From Atherix ibis (lineage: Eukaryota > Arthropoda > Insecta > Diptera > Athericidae): a stretch of 64,000 nucleotides of DNA. Location: NCBI GenBank assembly GCA_958298945.1, contig OY282605.1, positions 36,062,811 through 36,126,810 on the forward strand, written 5' to 3'. The position numbers and the translations under genes are program-made. The notes beneath the pieces were generated by a model, which saw only the letters and a program-made list of their open reading frames with translations, was not told the DNA's origin and made no database searches. Shown here piece after piece: positions 12,122 through 23,169 of the stretch (positions are counted from its first letter, which is position 1; every line of letters begins with the position of its first letter).

Positions 12122-13422
12122 TTATATTAGTAAAAAAATTTATATTATTTTTTTTAAAAAATACAAAAATAAAAATTGGTATATTTTTTAGAAAACATTG
12201 TTTTTTTTCGAATATACAAGATGCTTTTTATATTCCAGTTCCATTTTGTTCTATATAATTTATTTTAGAATAATTTTAGGAATTCTATTAAATTATAACA
12301 AATTTAATTTTAATTCAGACTTTAAGTTCAGTAAAACTTTTGAAAATTTCTCTGTTTAATTTTAAGTTCCATAAAATAATATAGAAACTGCGAATGAAAA
12401 TAGAATAAATTATTCAAAATTTTAATAGAATCTTTATGCAAAAAGTAGTTCTACAATTGCATTAATTTATTCGTTGCTAGAATAAAAAAGAATTGAATTA
12501 AATTGCAACATAAAATTAATTATGCATGAATAAATTTTATGGTAATCAACACTATAGTTGACACTATAAACTTATTTTCTGTTCTTAATTTTCTATTAAG
12601 AAATGATTAAAAAAAATCACATACACAACTCTAGCAGCATATGATATTGTGTAGGGTAACTGAAGGAATCTCGCATATTCAGTCAGTAAGAAAGATTCTC
12701 TTCTAGAAAAACTTTTATTGAATAAAAATATCCAGACAAGAGGATAGAAGGAAATAATAATTAAAAATTAAAATTAAAATTATTCACAAATTATTAAATA
12801 AGTATCGCAGCGCTAAAGTCAAGTTTTCTTTAATTCAAAAGCTTAAATGTGATCGTCGTAGTTTTTTATGAAATTTTCATTCAATTGCACTATATTTCAG
12901 AGGTATTATAATAGTAATATTATTATAGAGGTTTTTTTTTTCATTCTCTTAAGTTGGTAGAAATAGAAAAGTTTTTTTGATTCTATTGTTTTTCTTAAAC
13001 GAAACTTATCGCCTCGTTTTTTTTCATAATCTAAAAGGATATAATCTGGAAATGCACTTAATTTAAAGCACGTAAAGTTCATTTTAATTTAAGTTAATTT
13101 TTTTGATTTTTTTTAAAGCAGAAATTTTCTTCAAATATTTGTAGAATAAGTTAATATATTTACTAATTTAATTACTATTTTTTTATTTTAAAAATTTTAT
13201 TAAATCATTAAAAGAAATTTTAGTAAAATATTTGTAAAATATCTTTACTAATTTAATTACTATTTGGAAGATTTTACTATTTATATATAGAATAAAGTTC
13301 AATAATAATTTTATAATGATTTAATAAAATTCAAATTAATTTCTCTTCTTATGTGAATTCGTACTGATACAATTTAAAAAAATATTTGATTTTCTTTTTA
13401 CGTTTGGCTGCGCTTGTGTTTA
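12122..13422. other. AT-rich low-complexity spacer
   Basis: About 1.3 kb of A/T-rich sequence with poly(T) and poly(A) runs and no credible coding frame. It separates two mariners. Confidence 0.5.
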
Positions 13423-14541
13423 GGTCTGTTCAAAAAGTATGGCGAATTTTGAATTTCCGTGGGTTACGTATATTCAATTTTCGATTTTTTGTAGCGTTAT
13501 GTTGGTACTCATGTCTCTCACTTATACCGACATGTTTGGCCATTTTCAATATTCAGTTAATTTTTGACAGATGCTTTGCTTGCACGTGTTTTGGCTCGTC
13601 TTCGATTTTTGCCCATTCCAAAAAATGGATCAAAGAATCCGTATCAAATTTTGTGTGAAAAACAAAATTAATTACGCGAACGCATTCCGAATATTGACTG
13701 TCGCATATGGTGAAGATACCTTGGACTCTGAAATTGGCCAATCGTCAAATCACCATTAGAGAAGTTGTTGAGGACTTAAACATATCGATTGGCTCGTGCC
13801 ATTCTTTTTTTATCAATAATTTGGCGTGAGACAGGTCGCCGCGAAATTCGTACCAACATTGCTCAATTTTGACCAAAAACAGAATCGCATTAACATTGCT
13901 AAGGAGCTGTTGAACTCTGTCCGCGACGATTCAAATTTGCTCCAGAGGATCATAACTGATGAGGAATCATGGGTTTATGGTTATTACGTGGAAACCAAAG
14001 CTCAATCATCCCAATGGAAGCTGCCGCACGAGCCAAGACCGAAAAAAGAGCGCCAACTTCGGTCGAATGTGAAGGTTTTGCTTACAATTTTCTTCGATTG
14101 CAGGGGCGTACTGCATCATGAGTTCCTGCCACAGGGTAAAACGGTCCATAAGAAATATTACCTGCAAGTTATGCGCAAGTTGCGCCAAGCAATCCACCAA
14201 AAACGCCCGGATTTGTTGAAGGAAAAAAATTTGCTTTTGCACCATGATAACGCCCCTGCTCACGCATCGTTGCTTGTGCGCGAATTTTTGGCTAAAAAAA
14301 AAACATACCAATAATGCCGCAGTCACCGTATTTCGCAGATCTGGCCCTCTGTGACTTTTTCTTGTTCCCGAAACTGAAGAGCCCCATGAAAAGACGACGC
14401 TATGCTACGTGCTTCGCGGATTGGAAAAAATGTTGGCATAAGTGGTGGGGATTACTTTGAAGGGCACAAAATAAATATTCATGAATAAATAAATAATTTA
14501 AAAAAAAAAACACAATCCCGATACTTTTTGAACAGACCTCG
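13423..14541 (+). mobile_element. Mariner family C, copy 1 (longest copy)
   Basis: The element begins GGTCTGTTCAAAAAGTAT and ends with the inverted counterpart ATACTTTTTGAACAGACC, with TA flanks on both sides. It is about 1.12 kb. Two shorter members are at 18369-19200 and 42043-42918. This copy keeps both the N-terminus and the HHDNAPAH block that the other two lack, so it is closest to the autonomous parent. Confidence 0.9.
13625..14460 (+). pseudogene. Mariner family C transposase pseudogene
   Basis: Reading starts at MDQRIRIKFCVKN (13625). Recognisable family blocks follow: ITIREVVEDLNISIGSC, VAAKFVPTLLNFDQKQNR, SWVYGYYVETKAQSSQWK, VKVLLTIFFDCRGVLHHEF, LLLHHDNAPAHASLLVRE and CDFFLFPKLKSPMK. 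Frames change after the N-terminus and again after position 14310, and a segment before the C-terminus is deleted. The usual TGDESWV catalytic block reads TDEESWV, so the first catalytic Asp appears replaced by Glu. The second Asp (HHDN) and third (CDFF) are present. The protein is inactive. It belongs to the DD34D lineage whose N-terminus resembles the domesticated GVQW3-type proteins. Confidence 0.85.
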
Positions 14542-14904
14542 TATAAAATATAAGCTCCATTTGGAAGTGAGAGAGATGGTAAAAGACATATTTGGCATGT
14601 GCCCTGCATACCCCCACCTCTATCTTCGCAACGCCAATAATGCAAATTGGTCTTAATTAACAAGATGTGGTCATACCAAAACCAATCTGGCAATATTGCG
14701 AGCATCCCGTCCACACAGCTAGTATGGTAATCCATCCTAGATATGGGCTACAAGTTAGGTAACAAAAAGTTTCGATGATCTTCTGGGAAATATTCCATAT
14801 CAAGAACACAGGTAAGGGTGACATAAAGCATTTTTGGATGGACGAGAAGTGAGGCTGTTGTGGAGTCAAACCGTCGAATAACATTAAAGCTGACGAGTTA
14901 GTCT
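14542..14904. other. Spacer with no recognised gene
   Basis: Moderately complex sequence between two transposase relics. Minus-strand open frames of 111 and 75 codons overlap here but show no motif, and the first runs into the end of the family C mariner, so they are probably spurious. Confidence 0.35.
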
Positions 14905-15110
14905 TTGGACAGCTTAGAAAAAGGGTTATTCGCAGACACTTGGATGCTTCACCATGACAACGTCTCCTGTCACACGGCTATTTGCATTAACAAGTTTTTG
15001 TCGGAAAAAAAGATAACTATAACTTTACCTAATATTAGTCCGTGTAACTTTTTTTTTATTACCTTAAATCAAAAAACACTTGAAAGGACATAATTTCGGT
15101 AGTGTCGATA
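14905..15110 (+). pseudogene. Mariner transposase C-terminal fragment
   Basis: The frame reads WMLHHDNVSCHTAICINKFL, then ISPCNFFFITLNQKTLE, corresponding to the HHDNAPSHT and SPCDFFLFPKLK blocks of DD34D mariner transposases. The third catalytic Asp is Asn here. No ends were found, and it decays into stops after about 15095. It is more diverged from family C than the three other copies. Confidence 0.65.
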
Positions 15111-17619
15111 ATATCCAAAAGAAGGTAACCGAAGAGATGAAGTCAATTCCTAGGAAACCTGGTGATAAGAAAACAAAGTTTTGATGGAACTCGAGGATCT
15201 GAGAAAAAAAGGAGATTAATAAGAAAATGACAAACCAAAACTTTTTGAAATTAAGAAAATGGCTGAATGAACAAGCTAGCTTCGAGGCTCAAGACTCTGA
15301 AAATGATGCTTTTGCATTGCTAAACTCATGTCACTATTTATGAAAAAAAAAGACTAGTGTGTCCTGATTTAGCGACATTGATAACGTTTGCGTTTAAATG
15401 TGAAGCGGTTAAAAGTTCAAATGCAACTACTAATATAACTTGGGTATCCTTTATTTGTCGCCAGATGGCCTTAATTGCATTAAAAATTCACATTTGAGCA
15501 GAACTGTTACTAGAAACGACATTGAAAAAAGAAGAAAACTGCAACAAGGCAAACAATACAGCACCCGAATTTTAATAAATAAATCCTTAAAAACTAATAC
15601 ATACATATTATTAACAAAATTGTATGATTAGAAATTTTACTTAACTTATGCGATTTTTCGATTTACACGAAAATCTTAGAAATGAACTATTCTGACTGTG
15701 CTTAAAATATTTTTACATAAAAAAAATACGGAATTTTTCACGTTTTTTTTTAATATTATTTTCTAATAGTATTTTTACTAAACTCGAAAAAAAAGTAAAG
15801 TATATTATTTTCAAATAAATTAAATTTTTCTCAATTTATGCTCCTTAATATTAACTTATACCCACCCATTCCCATTGTATGTGTAGGTTAATATGAATTT
15901 AAAAGAAAATTAATTTTTGGTCTCATATATGGAAATTAATTTTTTGTAAGAATTAAACTTATCTCAAATGAGGAAAAGAAGCTTAATAAGATATTTCCGA
16001 GGGAAAAAAAACAATATCAAAGAAAAGGACACATTTCCTTTTTGAGACAAAAAAAAATGCAAATAAAAGTTGAAAATAAGTGTCACATTGCATACTTTGC
16101 CGTTCGGTATCGTCACATCATCGTGATCTCGATGGAATGTACCATTCCAAATGCTTGAATTGAGAAAATTAGCATTCAACCCGTTCATCTGGTATCCACT
16201 TTGCATTTCAAAAAGCTCGCGGGAATAAAGCAATAAAACACTTGAGTACACTTGGAAGCAATTGAAACAGACAAAAAGACACCGAACTATTCTGTGGGGG
16301 TGCATCTAGCCTGGCATTGCCGGGGGCTGGTCGGCGCGACAGCACACCATCGATATTCTCTAGTGAAATAAATGAGATGGAGTCATAGCTTCTCTCCGAA
16401 GTACGAACAATAAGTACGTGGGATAAGAAATAATCTGGTTCAGATGCATAGAAGAGCTGAACGACGGCGATACAAGGAGATTCGCTAAGATGAAAAGCCC
16501 AAATTGGAGACCTATTGTGAGTCTAAATCGAAAACCAGATCTAAATCATACTAATGCAACAACGAATACGAGTCTACATGAATAGAACAAGCCAAAATTG
16601 TCATTTTGCAGTGCTAAGTCTTATTTTTCATGATATTGTTGAGTCAACCTTACTACTCTTACTAGGGTAGGAGTTTTCAACGAGCGTTTCACGACAGGAC
16701 ATTTTGCATCGTTTCCTTTTAATTTACGTCTCTTTGGAAGAAGTTTTTTCTATTTAGTAATTCCGTTTTCCATTTGCCGACAATCTGAATTCATCCCCTT
16801 AAGCAATGCAGGAATTAGTAAAATCTTACACATCCTAATGGAGCGAGCGTTTGGGGGAGAGTACCATTGACATCAAACTGAAGAGTCAATACCGCTACGA
16901 ATATCCAGTCCGTCGTATCTACTTCCGAATTGCAAGCTCTTCACTTAAATTGGGATGCATGATGTTAAAATCCGGCTATCTAACCGGAACGTTTCATTTG
17001 CCGTATGCCCTTGTACAAGTTGCTACCTACAGATTCCCATTTTCGCCATTTATCATGATACCAAAGCCATTAACAATGGTCACGTGCAGCTATGCCGTTT
17101 AAAATGGAAATTTGCCTATCCTTTGTGGGTAGTATTCCAGTACCTGTTACCAAAGTTCAATCTATTCTTCTTAATCAAACTCTATTTTTAGGGGTTGGTG
17201 CGGGGAAGGGGGCGGTTATGAACTCCTATTGGAAATTTAAAAACTTTCCGGACACAGACAAGATACGGTAGCAGACAAAAGAATCTATCGATTGTGCAAT
17301 GAAATTTTTGTTGATATTTTTTCGAATAATTTTTGTTCTATGCAGTTCTCCGTAGTAGAGAAATATTTTCTCCGTCCTTAAAAGTAAAAGATCAAGTGTT
17401 TTTGAAATGATATTAAAAAACAAATAATTTTTAAAAAAATTAGCATATTCTAAACAATAAAATTATTAACTTCTAATAAGAGTACTCAGAACTAGTTTGC
17501 TAAATGGAGATTAAAATTTAACGAGCATGGGCAATTAGAATGGCATTTAAGACTGCAACTAAAAATAATAGTATATAAATTTTTGGTTGACGCGGTTCTC
17601 AACGGCATTCGATATTAGT
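15111..17619. other. Non-coding DNA, nothing recognised
   Basis: About 2.5 kb. 15111-15960 is AT-rich; 15960-17200 is more complex with several 60-110-codon open frames on both strands, none with a recognisable motif. A G-rich patch occurs at about 17191-17216 (three runs of four or five G). No gene is assigned. Confidence 0.4.
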
Positions 17620-17715
17620 TTATGGACAACCAAAATGTTCGATTGCGTTGGGTTCCAGGCCAGTCTGGTATCCTCTGCAATGAGCATTCCTCATATACTA
17701 GAGAATTTCTTTTTG
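17620..17715 (+). pseudogene. RNase H fragment of a retrotransposon
   Basis: A short frame reads NVRLRWVPGQSGILCNE, matching the conserved RNase H motif VxWVPGHSGIxGNExAD of LINE or LTR-element polymerases. Only this motif survives, so the element type cannot be told. Confidence 0.6.
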
Positions 17716-17809
17716 AATAGAAGTACTTTTTTGTGGAACTCCTAGACCCAAATATTCTATTTGCATGCCCTTTTTTTAATCGTTTTAATATGTTCCGCTA
17801 AATTTAACA

Positions 17810-18345
17810 ATGTTTGACTATTCCCTCCAATTAACTATCGACCAGTTAGTTTCCTTGGGAAAGCTGGCAATGCAAACTAACATGAGAAATGATATCTCCA
17901 AATGGCCCCATGATTGTGGCGCTATAAAATGACCAACAGACCTTACAAAGAAAAAAGAACAGTTAACGTGTACAAATGTGTCGACATAACTCTTACTCTC
18001 CACCGTGAACCATGTCCTCTCATGTGTCTACGCCTAAACTCCAACAAACGCTTGACATTGAGTCCACACACAAGATTTAAAAAACTAGAACTAAACAGAT
18101 CAACCACCAATTTCTTCTACTTCTAGAGAAAACGTTCTGAATTTAGAAGAGATAGACAAATGTTTTTATACAATGCTCTGCTGAAACCAATATTACCTTA
18201 CGGAATACAACTCTTGAGCTCTACCAAGTTTCAATTCCCGTCAAATTCAATCCCTTCAAATAAAAACACTCTGTAAAATTGATGATACTCTCTTTTATAT
18301 TCTCATTACTCATCACGTTAATCAATACTATTATCTAAATCTATT
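17810..18345 (+). pseudogene. Jockey-like ORF2 fragment
   Basis: Separated blocks match the ORF2 of the intact jockey-like LINE at 58861-63536: PPINYRPVSFLGKA (RT block, normally PxSYRPISLLP), NKRLTLSPHTRFKKLELN (compare KRLTWNLHTKTKRRELN in the intact copy) and LYNALLKPILPYGIQLLSSTK (compare LYNTVLKPIWTYGLELWGSTK). Large internal deletions and stops are present. It is an old, related but not identical copy, in the + orientation. Confidence 0.75.
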
Positions 18346-18368
18346 CGTAACTATCTTATAAGTGTATA

Positions 18369-19200
18369 CGAGGTCTGTTAAAAAAGTATCACGAATTTTT
18401 AATTTCTGCGGGTTACGTATATTCGATTTTCGATTTTTTGTGGCGTTATGTTGGTACTCATATTTCTCACTTATGCCGACAAGTTCGGCTATTTTGAATG
18501 TTCAGTTGATTTTTGATAGCTGCTGTGCTTGCACGTGTTTTGGCTTGTCTTCGAGTTTTGCTCAATTTCGACCAAAAACAGAATCGCGTTAACATTGCTA
18601 AGGAGCTGTTGGACTCTGTCCGCGACGACCCAAATTTGCTCCAGAGGATCATAACTGGTGACGAATTATAAGTGTATGGTTATGACGTGGAAACCAAAGC
18701 TTAATCATCCCAATAGAAGCTGCCGCACGAGCCAAGACCGAAAAAAGTGCGCCAAACTTCGGTCGAATATGAAGGTTTTGCTTAAAGTGTTCTTCGATTG
18801 CAGTTGCGTGAAGCAATCCGCCAGAAATGCCCGAATTTGTGGAAGAACAAAAATTGGCTTTTGCCATTTTTGGTCAAAAACAACACACTAATAATGCAGT
18901 ATTCTCAAGATCTGGCCGCCTGTGACTTTTTCTTATTCCCGAAACTGAAGAATTCCATGAAAGGACGACGCTACGCTACGATTGAGGAAATAAAGACGGC
19001 ATCGAAGGAGGAGCTGAACAAGATCACAAAAAATGATTTTTTGAAGTGCTTCGAGGATTGGAAAAAACGTTGGCACAAGTGTATAATATCTGGTGGAGAT
19101 TAATTTGAAGGGGACAAAATAGATATGTTAAATTAATAATGAATAAATAAATAATTTTTGAAAAAACATAAAATTCTCGATACTTTTTGAACAGACTTCG
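18369..19200 (+). mobile_element. Mariner family C, copy 2 (internally deleted)
   Basis: TA, then CGAGGTCTGTT, at the left, and ACAGACTTCG then TA at the right, define an 832-bp element with target-site TA on both sides. The body retains LNFDQKQNR-type, RSNMKVLLKVFFDC and CDFFLFPKLKNSMKGRRYAT blocks but lacks the N-terminal DNA-binding region and the HHDNAPAH catalytic block. These two deletions are at the same breakpoints as in the copy at 42043-42918. A further deletion in the middle is private to this copy. It is non-autonomous. Confidence 0.9.
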
Positions 19201-19202
19201 TA

Positions 19203-20929
19203 TATCTCTAAAGCTGACGGCTAGCTAACAGGTAACTGACGGTGTACATTGGCTGACGAATAGTCAAGGAATTAGACATTGAGCCAACTTGAGATTTATT
19301 TTTTTTCATTCAATCTTTTGCCAGCTTGCCTGACAACCCCAAATTTGTCTAAAATCACCCAAATCATGCTATTAGACGGTCAGCCAAAATTGACTGATTC
19401 ATCAGCCACTTCGTCTGCCAACATGACATAGCAGACTATTTTATGCCATCAGCCGAATTCCAGATAAATTTTGGCGTCATTTTGACGTCATCTGTGCAGA
19501 GGTCTGTCAATTTAGCTAATTGCCTAAAGCCATCAAGTCAATACTAATTTTTCATGTATTTATTTAATATAAATTATATTAAATAAATTTCAACTTATGT
19601 GTATGTGTTGATTAAAATTGAAAATTTCCTTTTAGAAAAGTTTTAATTAATGTGAAAATTTGAATAGCACATATTTCGGAACTCTTGGAAATTCCTGGTA
19701 ATCGTACGAAGAAGGTAGGTCAAGAGTAAACATTCGAAATTTATTAACACAATTCATAAGTTTTGTTGATTATCATTATTTAAAGTAGTGCAGAAGTGTT
19801 AAAGTGTATTAAGAGCAAATTTCTATCTTCCACATGTGAAATATAGAAATTTGCTCTTTTATAAGGACAACTCTTCTAATCGACTTGAAAACTTTACGAA
19901 GATTCAAAGACTTGGAAAAATTTGAGTAATACTACAATTTTGAATTTCTTCTATCTGGAATTTTCGGTAAACTCGTACAGGACCCGACAAAGTGGAAACA
20001 TTTCTAACTTCGTACGGAGGACGACACTTCAATGCATGTTCATTTTCTAATCTAGCTGAAAAGTATGTGTTCGCAGTTTACGGTGTTACTAACATTATTT
20101 ATCTTAACAATTCGCCACGTTTATGTGAATGGTGCACTCGATATGCAGCAGTATGCACTATGTTTGTAGAGTTATCCACAATTATGACCAAATAAATTTC
20201 CTTTCAAATTGAACTTAAATGACTATAGTTGAACGAGAACTTTGTGGTTTTAGTGGCGATAGTCGAACTGGAGTGCCAAAATTTTGTAATGGAATTGACT
20301 TTTGAGGTGTACAATTTCATACAGTTCAACACGGGATTGCAATGTGATCCTGTAATGAGTAGAGTTTCTCACATAATAAAAGCCAAGAACTTTCTAAAAT
20401 GGAATAGAATGCAAGATGCTATAATATGAATTTATTTCGTAAACTATTCTATTGAGAACTTTGATGGTAAGTAAAAAGTTTAGTGTTCATAAAATTCTGA
20501 ACTTATAATAAAATTTTAGGAATTTTTTTTTTAAAACTTGATGGCAGAATGATATATGAAAATTTTAGAGTTATTAAAAAAAATTACTTTATTCTCTTTC
20601 GAAAGAAAGGTTGTCTATTTTGATAAATTATTCTTTTTCATAATTTAGTTGACTACCAAAAACTATAAATAAATCGATAATGTTAACACAAAAAAGGAAA
20701 GTTTACTATTATTATTATTTCAATAAGTCCTATTAACATTATCTTAAATATGAATAATTTTTCAAATACTATTTTACTAAACAGATTTAGAAATGCGAGG
20801 AAATTTTCATAATAAAACGACTTAATGAAAATATTTAATACCAATGAGGCATGTTACTTTTTTTGTTATCCATTTTGTAGTCTACTATTTTATATTATGA
20901 ATATTTGAGTTATAACACGTTTAAAATTG
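19203..20929. other. Non-coding DNA, no gene recognised
   Basis: 19205-19540 is less AT-rich and contains several GCTGACG/TCAGCC-like words on both strands, suggesting an old inverted-repeat element, but no clean ends. The rest has only short frames (67 and 66 codons at 19992-20195 and 20229-20429) without motifs. Confidence 0.35.
19811..19858. repeat. Perfect 16-bp hairpin
   Basis: AAGAGCAAATTTCTAT (19811-19826) is followed after 16 bases by its exact reverse complement (19843-19858). The loop itself contains the palindrome CACATGTG. Too short for a microRNA precursor; possibly a transposon scar. Confidence 0.8.
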
Positions 20930-21990
20930 TAATAACTTTCTATAAAAATAGTGCTGGAGCAACAGACTTTGGATCCTGATTTTATTCGGGCAAAAATTTC
21001 TTCAGTGATAAAGGTCATTTTTCGCTGGGAAGATGCGTCAATAAGTAAAATTACCATACATGGGGATCTGAAAACCCACAAGTTAGTGGTAGAGAAGCCA
21101 TTGTATCCGTGAAATGTGACCGTCTGATAGGCATTTTGGTCTAAAAAAAATAAAGAAGAAAAACCATAATCCTCAGTTCTGAGCGCCATGACCGTATGAT
21201 AACCGACTTTTTTTTTGCCCGGAATATGAAAGTTTTAATCTTAAATATATGTGGTTTCAACAAGAAGGCACCGCAAAGCACACAACGTGACCTTTTTAAA
21301 GAGTTACCTAAGCCATTTTTAAAGTGTCACTTAATCTAAATGAGCGTATACTGGGTTACATTTTAAAGAGTCACCTAATCTAAATGAATATACTGGGTTA
21401 TCCATTTGTGGTTCGGAAAATACAGTAGTATACACAAACAGATATGTGGGTCATCCAAGGTAGCATTTTTGTAGTTGCCATTTTATGTGTTAACCACCAA
21501 AAAAAACCTGGTGATTCTGCCATTGCTACCTTTAAGACTTTAGAAGAAAAACAAGAAACTGAAGTTTGCTTGGTGGCTGCATCAATAAGCGAAATTATCA
21601 TAACTGAGGCTCTGAAAACCTCCACGTGATTGTGAATAAGTCATTCTTTACTGGAAAAATGATATTCTGGTGCCCCTATCTGAAGGTATTTGTTAAAAAT
21701 AAAGAACGAAAGATCGTTACTCTCAATTCTGAGGGCAACGGGTTTTCTTTGCCTAAAATTTAAAATATTTATTTAGAGCATAAAAAAATAAAACGGCACC
21801 ACAAGCCACACAACATGATCAATTTTGGCATTATTCCCCTATTAGTACCCAGGACTCGTAATTTCGAGATTTGGTGACGTCAATTAGCCTCCAAGATGAT
21901 CCTATTTGACATCGTTCGACTTTTACTTATAAGACTATGCAAAAGATTGTATTTACGCATATAATCCTCAAATTTTAGAGCATTTGAATA
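20930..21990 (+). pseudogene. Tc1/mariner-superfamily relic (family F), scrambled
   Basis: Degenerate blocks match the family F transposase also seen at 36885-37680, 45210-46150, 57560-58060 and 58580-64000. They include LEQQTLDPDFIRAKIS, VVEKPLYP, WFQQEGTAKHTT (normally WFQQDGATCHT), CINKRNYHN-type and SENLHVIVNKSFF pieces, then VISRFGDVN-PPR (normally VISRNGDVNWPPRSCDLTPLDFF). Two partial copies seem to follow one another, since the NKQN/SENP region occurs twice (about 21030 and 21580). Stops and frameshifts are frequent. No terminal repeats identified. Confidence 0.65.
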
Positions 21991-22269
21991 TCAACATCAA
22001 GTCAAGTAATGGCTGAATTATAGTTCGAAATAAGCAATGTGAAAATCTCATATCAGCCATTTTAATAATGTTATACTTAATTCATAATGGCAGAATTTAA
22101 TTAATATAATAAAATAAAATTTAAATAAATTGAAATTTATTTAACATTACTTTCCAAAGCACAAATTGGATAGTTTATTTCCTGATCTACTCTTTCCAAT
22201 AATCAATTATATTTTAGCTAATATAAGAATTATTTAAAGACATTCATTCGTAGACTATCAGCTAATATA
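21991..22269. other. AT-rich spacer
   Basis: No feature seen between two transposon relics. Confidence 0.4.
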
Positions 22270-23169
22270 TTGGGTTGTTCGTACTTTCGTTTTTCGTTTT
22301 TTCCCAACAGAGGATTTTATTGTATTTGTTCACAACCAACTTCACACTTAAGCCGCAGAATCATATGTATTGTATTTTGACAGCTGACATAGCAAGGCTT
22401 GCTTGATTCCCGCATAGTAGTTTTTGGTTGATACCCTTTTAAATATGGAAAGTGAAAAACAGCATTTTCGGCATATTTTACTTTTTTACTATAGAAAAGA
22501 TAAAAATGCTGTTCAAGCAAGAAAAAAATTATCCGATGTGTATGGAGAAGATGTGTTAAGTGAGTGCCAGTTCGAAAACTGGTTTACAAACTTTTGATCC
22601 GGCAATTTTGATCTCGAAGATGCACCACGTTCTGGAAGGCCAGTTGAAGCTGATGAAGATACAATAAAGGCATTAATTGATGCAAACCGCCGAATAACAA
22701 CTCGTGAGATCGCTGAGAGATTAAATTTATCGAATACGATCATTTGAAACGGCTAGGTTTTATATCAAAGCTCGGCATATTGGGTCCTAATCTTGCTTCT
22801 CAAACGTCAAGAAAATGATCCATTTTTGAAGCGTATCATCACTGGGGGACGAAAAATGGGTTGTTTACAACAATTTTGAGTGCAAAAGATCCTGGAATAG
22901 AAAATATGAACCGGCTCAAAGCACTTCGAAAGCTTATATTCATCAAAAAAAGGTTATGCTATCTGTTTGGTGGGATTTCAAAGGAATCGGTTCTTTTGAG
23001 GTTCTATCGAGCAACACAACAATCAATTCTGAAGTGTACTGTCATCAGTTGGACAATTTTGAATGATTCACTTAAAGAAAAAAAGCCAGAATAAAATATT
23101 AATTCACTATAAGAAAATCGTATTTCATTTTTATAATAAAAAAACGAAACTACTTTCCGCACAACCCAA
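22270..23169 (+). mobile_element. Mariner with TTGGGTTGT ends, truncated
   Basis: The left end TTGGGTTGTTCGTACTTTCG and the right end, inverted, TTGGGTTGTGCGGAAAGTAG define a 900-bp element, with TA at the left flank. The body encodes a broken transposase lacking its C-terminal third, so the 3' coding region is deleted up to shortly before the right repeat. This family differs from B and C in its ends but its protein is of the same mellifera-like type. Confidence 0.85.
22445..23090 (+). pseudogene. Mariner transposase pseudogene, C-terminus deleted
   Basis: From ATG 22445 the translation reads MESEKQHFRHILLFYYRK, then GEDVLSECQFENWF, FDLEDAPRSGRPVEADED and RRITTREIAERLNLS, the two helix-turn-helix motifs of mariner transposases. 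After a frameshift come NDPFLKRIITG (start of the first catalytic block, but GDEKW is damaged), KVMLSVWWDFKGIG and INSEVYCHQLDNF. Reading ends there: the HxDNxxxH and SPDLxxSDY blocks are missing. Two in-frame stops occur in the N-terminal half. Confidence 0.8.

Noticed and set aside
13553..13759. Overlapping short frames on both strands as separate small genes
   Set aside because: They are shadows of the mariner family C transposase N-terminus.
16851..17191. 83- and 78-codon overlapping frames as a gene
   Set aside because: No motif, no splice context and two competing frames over the same DNA; could be an old transposon but I cannot support it.
19811..19858. Hairpin considered as a microRNA precursor
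   Set aside because: The perfect stem is only 16 bp with a 16-base loop, shorter than a usual precursor, and there is no mature-like conserved strand I can recognise.
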